Positions 1 to 7,542 of a stretch of 64,000 nt of DNA are shown piece after piece. The notes under the pieces were generated by a model. That model did not search any database, was not told the origin of the DNA, and saw only the letters and a program-made list of their open reading frames with translations. Position numbers and translations under genes: made by a program. This DNA comes from Anaerolineaceae bacterium (GTDB taxonomy: Bacteria > Chloroflexota > Anaerolineae > Aggregatilineales > Phototrophicaceae), in assembly GCA_002699585.1 (NCBI GenBank), contig PABP01000036.1, positions 2,333 to 66,332 on the forward strand, given 5' to 3'. Numbering within the stretch: position 1 is the stretch's first letter; every line of letters starts with the position of its first letter.

Positions 1-1
1 G

Positions 2-466
2 CGGCTGCTGTGTACCCAATGCTATGTGCATACGCCCACCGGCTACATTGGCTCAGAAGAAGCGAAAGCCAGTGATGATCGCTACTTCCAGGGCACGACG
101 AACGATTATGTGATCAGTGCCGGGATTATCTTCGGGCTGTCGCTGGCCGTGTGTACCATCGCCATGTTCCTGGGTGGAGTGATGGGCGGCTGGTTTGCCT
201 GGATCATCGCTTTCATGATCGGCAGCGGGTCCGGTACGTTCATCGCACGGACGGCGCGTAATGCCACCGGGCGGCGCGTGGGACGACAATCGTCGGCTAT
301 CGCCATCGTGGCAGTGGGTGCGGCGGCGCTGCTGGCCCCGACCGTGTACTACTTCATCCAGGGTTATGGCCCTATTTTTGACTTAAACCTCCTGAGCCTG
401 CCCGCTATCATTTGCGCGGCTGGCATCGGCATGGTGCTTTACAACAGCTTTATGCGGCGTATCTGA
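2..466 (+). CDS. Zinc-ribbon membrane protein, 5' end cut by window
   Basis: The frame is open to the left edge, so the protein probably starts before the window. The visible part begins RLLCTQCYV, a CxxC pair that may be half of a zinc ribbon, followed by a short soluble linker and about four hydrophobic segments (visible residues ~38-60, ~63-80, ~97-117, ~125-145). A GTG at 26 could start a shorter protein, but it would split the CxxC region from the membrane part and has no clear ribosome site. This architecture (N-terminal zinc ribbon plus membrane helices) is common among uncharacterised bacterial membrane proteins. The function is unknown. Confidence 0.6.
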   Translation, partial: RLLCTQCYVHTPTGYIGSEEAKASDDRYFQGTTNDYVISAGIIFGLSLAVCTIAMFLGGVMGGWFAWIIAFMIGSGSGTFIARTARNATGRRVGRQSSAIAIVAVGAAALLAPTVYYFIQGYGPIFDLNLLSLPAIICAAGIGMVLYNSFMRRI

Positions 467-569
467 GCAAGATGGTCGTCAGGTTGCGGTTTTTTGGCCA
501 TTTTTACAACCATTATGATGTCTGTCTAACTTCAGATTCGCTACAATAGCGATATGCAATGGGTATGTA

Positions 570-690
570 TGCAGACCCCACCCCTAAATCCCCTCCCCGA
601 AGGAGAGGGGACTTGAAAGAGCGAATGCTTTAATGTAAGCGGCATCCTTCCACCTCATGGCGGAAGAACCGAGGATAGGGGTTCTGATCG
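570..690 (-). repeat. Dispersed repeat family A, copy 1
   Basis: Read on the minus strand, this stretch contains CCCCTATCCTCGGT, then a G/C-rich hairpin and GGAAGGATGCC. It matches the intergenic elements at 15218 and 62679. It lies in the 285-bp gap between the partial first gene and recN, where I see no gene. A TACAAT hexamer near 540-555 could be a -10 box. Confidence 0.6.
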
Positions 691-751
691 TTACCCAGGG
701 CAGTAGGCAATCATTGGACAGATAGCATCTAGCGGAACCTGACGACACCTT

Positions 752-2518
752 ATGCTAGAAGAACTACGTATCGAAAATTTCGCCATCATTGAGCAGTTGA
801 CGCTGGATTTCAGTGAGGGCTTTAACGTCATTACCGGCGAAACCGGCGCGGGCAAATCGATCATCGTGGATGCGATGGAGATGCTCGTCGGCGGAAAGAC
901 AGACCTGGCTTATGTGCGGGCGGGCAGCGACCGGGCTATGGTCGAGGCCACGTTCGCGCTGGATGACCGTCTGCGTGCCGCCCTGCTGCCCATCCTGGCA
1001 CGGGAATTGCTGGTCGAACCCGATGAGCAACCCAAGTTTGTCACGTTCAGCCGCGAGATACGCGCCAGCAGCAATCGCAGCATCGCCCGTGTGAATGGAA
1101 CAACGGTCAGCGCGGAACTGCTGCAAGAATTGGGCGAAGTGCTGGTCGATATTCATGGCCAGAGCGCGCATTTGTCGCTGCTGAGGCCACGCGCGCATCT
1201 GGACCTGCTCGACCGCTATGCTGACTTGCTGGAAGTGCGCAGTGCATTGGGCCAGGTCGTGCATACCTTAAACGGCATCCGCAGTGAGATTCATACGCTG
1301 GTGACCGACAAAGAAGCCCTGGAACGGCGGGCACGACGTCTGCGCGATGAAGTTGAGGAAATCGCCGCCGCCGAGCTAACCCCTGGTGAGGTCGATAGCC
1401 TACAAAATGAGCGCGACCGTCTGGCGAACAGCGAGCAACTGACGACGTTGGCCAACGAAGCGAACAGCCTGCTCATGGGCGATGGCGACGACGAAACCGC
1501 CGCCGCGGTCGATCAGTTGATGCAGGTGGCGCAGGTACTGGCAAAACTCTCCCGAATTGATAAATCGCTGGCGGATGATTATGCGCTGGCGGAAGACATC
1601 AGCACCAATGTGCAGGAGTTAGGGCGCACAATTGGTCGCTATGCCGATGACCTCGAACACGACCCAGCACGACTGGATGAGATCGAAGAACGGCTGGAAC
1701 TAATCAAGACGCTCAAGCGGCGCTATAAGGTCGATACGATAGAAGACCTGCTGGCGTACTCTGCTAAGGCCGAAGCGGAACTCATCGGCCTGGAGAACAG
1801 CGATGAGCATCTGGAGGAACTGCGAAAAACAGAAGAGAAAACCCTGCGCCATATCGGGGAACTGGCACAACGCATCCATAAAGTGCGCGAATTCGCTGGG
1901 CGCAACCTCAGCCGGCGAGTGGTACGCGAACTCCGTGACCTGCGCATGGAAAATACGCGCTTTGAGGTGATCATCCAGAATACGGAAGACGACGAAGATG
2001 GCTGCTACATCGACGACAAGCGCTATGCCTTCGACAGCACGGGTATCGACGACCTGGAATTCATGATGAGCGCCAATCCGGGTGAACCGCTGCGGCCCTT
2101 AGCCAAAGTCGCCTCTGGGGGTGAATCGGCACGGATTATGCTGGCACTCAAGCGCGTGCTCAGTCAGGCGGATGAAACACCTATTTTGATCTTTGACGAA
2201 ATCGACCAGGGCATCGGTGGGCGCATTGGCGCGGTCGTCGGGGAAAAACTGTGGTCGCTGAGTAATCGGCATCAGGTGATGGCCGTGACGCATCTGCCAC
2301 AGTTGGCCAGCTTTGCCGATAAGCATTATCACGTCCGCAAGAAGGTCACCAACAAGCGCACGCAGACAGTCGTCACTAATCTGGACAATGACGATACGCG
2401 CGTGGCTGAACTGGCCGAAATGCTGGGTGCATTGGGCGAAACAGGCAAAATGAGTGCCCGTGAAATTCTGGAAGCGGCACGCGGTCGCAAGCACGATCTG
2501 ACAGCCGAGCCGGGTTAG
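752..2518 (+). CDS. recN: DNA repair protein RecN
   Basis: SMC-like ATPase that acts early in recombinational repair of double-strand breaks in the cytoplasm. The 588 residues match the family's usual length. The N-terminus has the RecN start LxxLxIxNFAIIE and a Walker A loop GETGAGKS (about residues 29-36). A long charged coiled-coil centre (roughly 160-380) follows. The C-terminal half carries the ABC signature region VASGGESARIMLALK and a Walker B ILIFDEIDQGIGG, then VTHLPQLA. The ATG at 752 begins exactly at the conserved N-terminus. The gene appears to be transcribed alone; the next gene starts 87 bp downstream behind its own operator. Confidence 0.96.
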   Translation: MLEELRIENFAIIEQLTLDFSEGFNVITGETGAGKSIIVDAMEMLVGGKTDLAYVRAGSDRAMVEATFALDDRLRAALLPILARELLVEPDEQPKFVTFSREIRASSNRSIARVNGTTVSAELLQELGEVLVDIHGQSAHLSLLRPRAHLDLLDRYADLLEVRSALGQVVHTLNGIRSEIHTLVTDKEALERRARRLRDEVEEIAAAELTPGEVDSLQNERDRLANSEQLTTLANEANSLLMGDGDDETAAAVDQLMQVAQVLAKLSRIDKSLADDYALAEDISTNVQELGRTIGRYADDLEHDPARLDEIEERLELIKTLKRRYKVDTIEDLLAYSAKAEAELIGLENSDEHLEELRKTEEKTLRHIGELAQRIHKVREFAGRNLSRRVVRELRDLRMENTRFEVIIQNTEDDEDGCYIDDKRYAFDSTGIDDLEFMMSANPGEPLRPLAKVASGGESARIMLALKRVLSQADETPILIFDEIDQGIGGRIGAVVGEKLWSLSNRHQVMAVTHLPQLASFADKHYHVRKKVTNKRTQTVVTNLDNDDTRVAELAEMLGALGETGKMSAREILEAARGRKHDLTAEPG

Positions 2519-2579
2519 CCGCCCAAGGAGTGACTCACAAAGTGTTTATTTGACATGGGTAGCGAAAGCACGTAAGCTA

Positions 2580-2599
2580 CCAACAAAATTGTTGGTTGG
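2580..2599. promoter_or_regulatory. Palindromic operator upstream of tetR-type gene
   Basis: The sequence CCAACAAAATTGTTGGTTGG contains the inverted repeat CCAACAA-N2-TTGTTGG and ends 6 bp before the start codon of the TetR-family gene. Nearly the same 20 bp recurs at 3224, in front of the next gene. The position over the ribosome-binding region suggests autorepression. Confidence 0.75.
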
Positions 2600-2605
2600 G
2601 AAACA

Positions 2606-3193
2606 ATGGCACATTCAGAAGCGCGGGAGCGCGTTTTGCAGGCGGCTGAAAAACTGTTTGTCGAACGCGGTTACGGCGCCGTCACCGTTAAGGACATCGC
2701 TAAAGAAGCCGGCATTCATCACGCTTCTTTGTATCACCATATTCCCGATGGCAAAGCAGCGTTGTTCGTCGAAGTCGCCACACGCAATATGAAACGCCAT
2801 CATGAAGGCATTCAGCAGGCGATTGCAGGGGCGGATACGCTGCGAGAACAGTTACAAGGCATCGCAAGCTGGCTGCTGTCGGAAGCACCTGTAGATGTGG
2901 TTCGCTTTTCTAAAAGTGACCTACCTGCCATTGCGCAAGCAACTGACCAGGCCACTGCCGACAAAATCGCTAGCTTGATGCACGAATCAACACTTTTGCC
3001 AATGACCCACGTGCTGCACATGGCCCAGGCCAAAGGCGAAATTGATCACCCGCATCTGGGGAATATGGCCGGGGCGGTGTTTTCCGCAATCGAGGGGCTG
3101 CATTCGATACCTGACCAATATTTAGTGAGCAGCCGTCAGGCAATGGCTAACCAGATCATTGACGTATTCATCAAGGGCATGCAAGCGGATTAG
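2606..3193 (+). CDS. TetR/AcrR-family transcriptional regulator
   Basis: A 195-residue repressor of typical TetR length. The N-terminal helix-turn-helix is clear: ARERVLQAAEKLFVERGYGAVTVKDIAKEAGIHHASLYHHIPDGKAALF, residues about 5-52. The C-terminal ligand-binding domain is divergent, so no effector can be guessed. The start at 2606 fits the family N-terminus; the ribosome site is weak and overlaps the palindrome at 2580-2599. A second copy of the palindrome precedes the downstream gene at 3283, which makes that gene the obvious second target besides the regulator itself. Confidence 0.92.
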   Translation: MAHSEARERVLQAAEKLFVERGYGAVTVKDIAKEAGIHHASLYHHIPDGKAALFVEVATRNMKRHHEGIQQAIAGADTLREQLQGIASWLLSEAPVDVVRFSKSDLPAIAQATDQATADKIASLMHESTLLPMTHVLHMAQAKGEIDHPHLGNMAGAVFSAIEGLHSIPDQYLVSSRQAMANQIIDVFIKGMQAD

Positions 3194-3223
3194 CGTCGTT
3201 GCGCAATTTTTTTGCCCAAAAAA

Positions 3224-3243
3224 CCAACAAACTTGTTGGTTGG
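3224..3243. promoter_or_regulatory. Second copy of the TetR-type operator
   Basis: CCAACAAACTTGTTGGTTGG, with arms CCAACAA and TTGTTGG, differs from the operator at 2580 by one base. It sits 40 bp before the start of the thioredoxin-fold gene at 3283. Confidence 0.75.
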
Positions 3244-3282
3244 TAATAGAAGAAGTTGTTTTAAAAGTACAGGAGGGCCATC

Positions 3283-3762
3283 ATGACATTCCCGAAGATA
3301 AAAGGAAAAACCGTCAACGGCGAACGGCGAACCCTGCCAGAAGATTTTGAGGGACACTATCAGGTGGTGGTGCTGGCCTTCACGAAGTATCAACAAGCGG
3401 ATGTCGATAGTTGGATGCCTTTCCTAAACAATCTGAAGCGGCATAACTCCCAACTTCAAGTCTATGAAGTGCCCGTCATCGAGCGCATGTTTTTCTTCAA
3501 ACGGATGCTGTTGGATACCTGGATGTATAACGGCATTGATGATCCCGATGTGCGTAACCGGACGATCACACTGTATACGAACGTCAGCGAATTCTTGAAG
3601 TCACTGAACCTGACGCATATTGAAACCATCTATACGCTGCTGATGGACAACCAGGGCACGGTCTACTGGCGCGGCAGTGGCCCTTACAATGAAAATCGAG
3701 GCAGCGATTTGATGCTGAAGCTGCGCTTATTAGAGCCACAAAGTGCCCAATCGGGGGCCTAG
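3283..3762 (+). CDS. Cysteine-free thioredoxin-fold-like protein
   Basis: A 159-residue cytoplasmic protein with a strong ribosome site (AGGAGGG, 7 bases before the ATG). The pattern FPKIKGKTVNGERRTLPEDFEGHYQVVVLAF, then VDSWMPFL and VYEVPVI, resembles thioredoxin-like and peroxiredoxin-like folds such as the ATP10-like group. It contains no cysteine at all, so it cannot be a classical thiol redox enzyme. An operator identical but for one base to that of the upstream TetR gene precedes it, implying control by that regulator. The actual function is unknown; the fold assignment is by pattern only. Confidence 0.6.
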   Translation: MTFPKIKGKTVNGERRTLPEDFEGHYQVVVLAFTKYQQADVDSWMPFLNNLKRHNSQLQVYEVPVIERMFFFKRMLLDTWMYNGIDDPDVRNRTITLYTNVSEFLKSLNLTHIETIYTLLMDNQGTVYWRGSGPYNENRGSDLMLKLRLLEPQSAQSGA

Positions 3763-3863
3763 CGACTTGTCAACGTTAGAAAGCCAGCCCAACAAAAATG
3801 CTATACTATTCAAGTTATGCGCGCACCTGACGCGTCCCTTTTTGAATGTATGGGGTTAGGGCA

Positions 3864-4328
3864 ATGAGCATCCATATTCAGGGTGTGGTGGAATTAGGCT
3901 ATTCTTCCAGCTACTATGAAGGCTTCGCAAAGATCGACCTGGGACGGGCTGAGGCCTACTATGCGGCGTTGGCCAGCGAAAAAGCCAATACGCAACCGCT
4001 GCGCGGCTTCCCAGAGAATGCTTCGTTCATGGCGCGGCTGGAGCGCTCCACCTATGTGCTCGAGACAGATCAGGCTGCTCCCTATGGCCTTTATATTCGG
4101 CAGCCGGATGCCCTGGCCGCGGTCGCAGCGGGTGTCGCCCAGTGGCTGAACCGTGAGCAGGACCGCATTTACTTCGTCGATCAGTCGTCGTGGGTTAGCT
4201 ACAGTGAGTTGGACGCGGCAATACTGCATCTGAAGGATTACAACGTGGTTCAGTATTTACGGGCGGTGCTGGCCATGATGAACGCACTGGACCCCAACGC
4301 TACCCGCTTTGTCTACTGGTTTACATAA
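3864..4328 (+). CDS. Hypothetical protein
   Basis: A soluble protein of about 154 residues, which I do not recognise. I chose the ATG at 3864 (MSIHIQGVVEL) over the in-frame ATG at 3846 because GGTTAGGG lies just upstream. An extended -10 (TGCTATACT, around 3799-3807) precedes it. The sequence is rich in Tyr and Ala, with no signal peptide or membrane helix and no obvious catalytic motif. It stands alone, followed by a family C repeat immediately after the stop. Confidence 0.65.
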   Translation: MSIHIQGVVELGYSSSYYEGFAKIDLGRAEAYYAALASEKANTQPLRGFPENASFMARLERSTYVLETDQAAPYGLYIRQPDALAAVAAGVAQWLNREQDRIYFVDQSSWVSYSELDAAILHLKDYNVVQYLRAVLAMMNALDPNATRFVYWFT

Positions 4329-4340
4329 CCCAATAAATAG

Positions 4341-4418
4341 ATGACGAGGGTTTCACCCTCGTGCTCCCACAAGGACTTTGCAGCCCTTGACCCGCTGATT
4401 TCGGTGCAAAGCACCAAA
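4341..4418 (+). repeat. Dispersed repeat family C, copy 1
   Basis: Begins with the hairpin ACGAGGGTTTCACCCTCGT, continues GCTCCCACAAGG, and ends with a second hairpin around GGTGCAAAGCACC. A close copy lies at 13645. Both begin within about 20 bp of a stop codon. It could act as a 3'-end structure. Confidence 0.6.
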
Positions 4419-4490
4419 AAACACAGGATACAGGGCTGGCAGTCCTGTCGGGATACAAGGCAACATCCCTCTTCACCTACCCATAGATGC

Positions 4491-5384
4491 TTAGTCAAAA
4501 TAGCTAGATGTGGCTACGATGTCCGATGCGGTCGTAAAAGTCGCTTCCTGAATGGTGCGACCCGTCTTCTTGAGGAAGGCTTGCACGACGCGGTAACCAA
4601 TGGCATAACCGCCGTAGGTCGGCACGCCCGTAGGCGTCAAGCCTAATTGATGTGCCCAGGCATCGCCAAAGATGAAAGCCCGCAGGGTATCAAAGCCAGT
4701 CGCGTCGAGGTTTGCGCCGACGAGCTGCTTGGCTGTGCTGATCTGGGCTTCATCAAACTCGGTGACATAAAAGCCGATGATGTCCTCGCCGTAGAGGGCC
4801 GCCGCGAAGGACTCCGCCAACCCTTCAAGCACGATGTAGTCAGCCAGAGTAGCAGTCATCATGTTCCAGGGCGTGACCCTGTAACGAATGAGATGGTGCA
4901 TCTCATGGACGATGGCCCCTTCCAACTTGGGCAGATTGGTGGCGTTGGGGTCATCATACTGGACTACAAAACGCGGCTGCATGAAGTCGGTGCCGCCCGT
5001 GTAGCCGTATGCATTGGGACTATCCGGCACGGGTTCAGCCAGGACCAACCAGCCTTCGATTTCCTCAATCGGGATACGAGCGAAGTCATCGCCGAACGAT
5101 GCGACGGCTTTTTGCATCGCCGCTGCGCCGCGTTCCCAGGCATGGGCCGCTTGCAGCTTGGTCATCTGGCTGGGCGGCGATGTCAACTGATCGGGCATCA
5201 GCCAGTGCCATGCTTTGGCCCCAGCGAAGGGATCATCGCTGGATGACCCCATGCTGACCATCTGCATCATCTGCTGCCAGGGACCATATAGCTGCTCGCC
5301 ATAGATGGCTTCGCGCGCAGCCTGGTCCGGCGCGGCGATGATCGATTCGTAGATGGCGAGGGTATCGACCCATTTGGTTTTCAT
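4491..5384 (-). CDS. DUF2268-like zinc-dependent protease
   Basis: Predicted cytoplasmic metalloprotease of 297 residues; no signal peptide is visible. The zinc site is HEMHH at residues 160-164 (HExxH), and the third ligand would come from EGLAES at about 187-192. This spacing and the EGLAE motif match the DUF2268 predicted Zn-protease family. AAGGAG lies 8 bases upstream of the ATG. It is followed on the same strand by nothing obvious; the alpha/beta hydrolase gene upstream (5459-6277) could share its transcript. The substrate is unknown. Confidence 0.78.
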   Translation of the reverse strand: MKTKWVDTLAIYESIIAAPDQAAREAIYGEQLYGPWQQMMQMVSMGSSSDDPFAGAKAWHWLMPDQLTSPPSQMTKLQAAHAWERGAAAMQKAVASFGDDFARIPIEEIEGWLVLAEPVPDSPNAYGYTGGTDFMQPRFVVQYDDPNATNLPKLEGAIVHEMHHLIRYRVTPWNMMTATLADYIVLEGLAESFAAALYGEDIIGFYVTEFDEAQISTAKQLVGANLDATGFDTLRAFIFGDAWAHQLGLTPTGVPTYGGYAIGYRVVQAFLKKTGRTIQEATFTTASDIVATSSYFD

Positions 5385-5458
5385 GCTATCTCCTTACACA
5401 CAATGATTTACGGCATCAGCGTAAGGCCTCACGTTGCGTGAGGGTCAAGCACGAACTT

Positions 5459-6277
5459 TTAGCGGCTGTGTTCTGCTAAAAATGGCAGAATGGCCTCGGC
5501 ATAAGCGTCTGGCGATTCCGAGCGGATTTGATGCCCCGCGCCAGGGAACTTAATGACCTTGCCGCCCTTCCATAAGGTGACGAATTCCTCCGCCAGCGGC
5601 CAAATAGCGATGCCACCCAATTCCGGGTTGCCCGCCAGGATTAAGCCCTCGCACTTAATATCGCCGGCCCATTCGTGCCAATCGGGCGTTTTATGAAGCT
5701 CCATCTGGTCGAAGACGGCGACATCAAGCTGGTAACGGGCTTCCGCACGGGTGCGAATATCGAGTTCGCCCCATTTGGGATAGAACTGCTCCATATACAG
5801 TCTAATGACCTCATCGAGCGGCTTCTGGGTCATTTCGATATGGCCCGCTTTCCATTCGTCGATACGATGGGTCTTGTTCACCGGGGCCATCGGCGGGTCT
5901 TCGGCGATGATGGCACGCATATGGTTGGGATGGCGTGCCCCGGCAACCAATACGGTGGCCGCGCCCATGCTGTGGCCGACGATAATCGGCTTGTCGAGTT
6001 CAAGCGCATCAATGATGCCTGCCAGGTCATCAGCCAGATCTAATACGCTATAGGGCTGGTCGATGCGGGCGCTGTGGCCATGCCCCCTGGAGTCATAAGC
6101 GATGACGTCGTAGTCATCTTGCAGCATGTCGATAAGGGCCTTCATGGAGATGGCGCTGTCCGTGAAGCCGTGTACCAGCACAACCTGCGGTTTGTCGCCA
6201 CCAGTGCGGTAGGCGCGTAGGGTGCGGCCATCAATATCGAGGTCGTATGCCATGTATCCGGCTGCATAATCCGTCAT
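5459..6277 (-). CDS. Alpha/beta hydrolase
   Basis: A 272-residue cytoplasmic hydrolase. VVLVHGF (32-38) forms the oxyanion region. The nucleophile elbow is GHSMG with Ser103, and the catalytic His is in GAGHQ near residue 249. YDSRGHGHS after the second strand is typical of the epoxide hydrolase / haloperoxidase-like branch. The acid residue is not certain from reading. The substrate cannot be inferred. It is encoded just upstream of the DUF2268 protease gene on the same strand, about 75 bp apart. Confidence 0.88.
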   Translation of the reverse strand: MTDYAAGYMAYDLDIDGRTLRAYRTGGDKPQVVLVHGFTDSAISMKALIDMLQDDYDVIAYDSRGHGHSARIDQPYSVLDLADDLAGIIDALELDKPIIVGHSMGAATVLVAGARHPNHMRAIIAEDPPMAPVNKTHRIDEWKAGHIEMTQKPLDEVIRLYMEQFYPKWGELDIRTRAEARYQLDVAVFDQMELHKTPDWHEWAGDIKCEGLILAGNPELGGIAIWPLAEEFVTLWKGGKVIKFPGAGHQIRSESPDAYAEAILPFLAEHSR

Positions 6278-6363
6278 GGGACGTGCTCCTGAAGAAGCTT
6301 GCTAAACATCCATTGACTATACCGCAATTCAGAAGGAACGGGGGCAATCCATAGGCGAAGAAA

Positions 6364-7077
6364 TCAGAATAAATCGACGATGCCAACTAGGCCGCGCTGG
6401 CCCTGGATCGAGCGGGCACGCTGCTCGGCTTGCTGGGTGTAGGCTTGCTTGAGGGCAGGTCGCTCTTCGGGGGATGCCATCAGATAGGTCATTGCATGCT
6501 GCCAGACCTCGTCGCGCCAACGGCAAATCAAGCTGTGGATCATCCACTCGTCCAGCCGACCAAAAACGTCATCAACGATCTGCATCAGGCGGTTATTGGC
6601 TTCGACAACCTCGTCCTGTACGGCATCGAGCGTTGCCCCGATGACATCGTTCACGTAGTAAAAATCGCGGCGGCGAGCCTCGCGCTCATCGTCAGTAAGT
6701 GTGTCCCATTCATCCTGTACGCAATCGACCAGGGCGAAAATCAGGTCATAGCAGATATGAGCATTCACACCGAGCAGCAGGTTTTGCAACACATGAGCCT
6801 GCTTGCTATCGGCTACATCGAAGGCGAAGGTCCATACTGGGGGCGAATCATGATCTTCGTAGTGCTTGAGTGCATTGAAATAGTAGGCGGCGAATCCATG
6901 CGTCAGGTCCGCGACCCAGGGGCCATCCTCGAAGCCGCCCTCAGCGACGGTCGTTAGCATGTTCTCAGTCATCATCATGTAACATTCCAGGAAGATGGCG
7001 CGGTCGTCGCCATCCGCTTTCCATGCCTGGACCTGTCTCTGCATCTGTTGAATGAGGTTGGATGTGGTAGTCGTCAT
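6364..7077 (-). CDS. DUF5995-like protein
   Basis: A mostly helical soluble protein of about 237 residues. The stretch FAAYYFNALKHYED, then WTFAF and LQNLLLGVNAHICYDL, is the pattern of the DUF5995 family, whose function is not established. I placed the start at the ATG at 7077 (MTTTTSN) because CTGGGGGAA lies upstream; an alternative in-frame start at 7110 would add 11 residues. A cluster of His and Asp (NAHICYDLIFALVD) may hint at metal binding, but this is speculation. Confidence 0.7.
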   Translation of the reverse strand: MTTTTSNLIQQMQRQVQAWKADGDDRAIFLECYMMMTENMLTTVAEGGFEDGPWVADLTHGFAAYYFNALKHYEDHDSPPVWTFAFDVADSKQAHVLQNLLLGVNAHICYDLIFALVDCVQDEWDTLTDDEREARRRDFYYVNDVIGATLDAVQDEVVEANNRLMQIVDDVFGRLDEWMIHSLICRWRDEVWQHAMTYLMASPEERPALKQAYTQQAEQRARSIQGQRGLVGIVDLF

Positions 7078-7318
7078 GTCGGATGTTCCCCCAGCGTATC
7101 TGTTACCCAATCTAACAGCAGAACTTAAACAAGTGCAATCGAACCATGCGATCCAGCGCGCAATTTTTACGACATTTCAATGAGGTGACCACTCGCATTC
7201 GCGCGTTACAGCAAAACGCTTGACACACCACCAAAATCCTGTCAAACTATGAGGGTCATGGCGGGTCACGAAGGTGGCTCCCCTTGATTTTCTGTCAACC
7301 TTGTTCAGTAGGCAAAAC

Positions 7319-7339
7319 ATGGCCGGTCGCAGCAGCTAA
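7319..7339 (+). CDS. Possible leader peptide MAGRSS
   Basis: ATG GCC GGT CGC AGC AGC TAA, preceded by AGTAGG, lies within the leader of the ABC-F gene and before its terminator. A short translated frame there would fit translation-dependent attenuation. It could equally be chance. Confidence 0.25.
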   Translation: MAGRSS

Positions 7340-7468
7340 CATTTTTCGCGCACTCTGACACCTGAGTTGGTTTTTCGGGCTGTCCGGGCGCCCTTTGCTT
7401 CCTGCTGTGACAAAACACGAGCTGTTCTTGGTTGACGTTCTTTTGACACCAACCACATTGACGCACCG

Positions 7469-7508
7469 CGCTGCATTGGGGTCTGCCCGATGCGGCGTTT
7501 TTTATTTT
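7469..7508 (+). terminator. Intrinsic terminator / attenuator before ABC-F gene
   Basis: A 12-bp stem (CGCTGCATTGGG with CCCGATGCGGCG, a few G-T pairs) with loop GTCTG is followed by TTTTTTTATTTT. It lies in the leader, 39 bp before the ATG. Confidence 0.75.
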
Positions 7509-7542
7509 CCAGTGCAATCACTATGTGGGAGGACTCCCCTGT

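Larger units (their letters stand above)
7220..7542 (+). promoter_or_regulatory. ABC-F leader region with attenuator architecture
   Basis: This 323-bp leader holds a TTGACA-like -35 at 7220 and several alternative hairpins, including GGTTG-N-CAACC arms at about 7430-7454. It also holds a six-codon reading frame and an intrinsic terminator only 39 bp before the ATG. The upstream gene is on the other strand, so the terminator cannot belong to an upstream transcript. This layout is typical of ribosome-mediated attenuation in front of antibiotic-resistance ABC-F genes. The -10 is not clear. Confidence 0.5.

Noticed and set aside
7249-7287. 12-codon frame MRVMAGHEGGSP in the ABC-F leader
   Set aside because: No ribosome site and it overlaps the likely promoter region; the six-codon frame at 7319 is a slightly better leader-peptide candidate.
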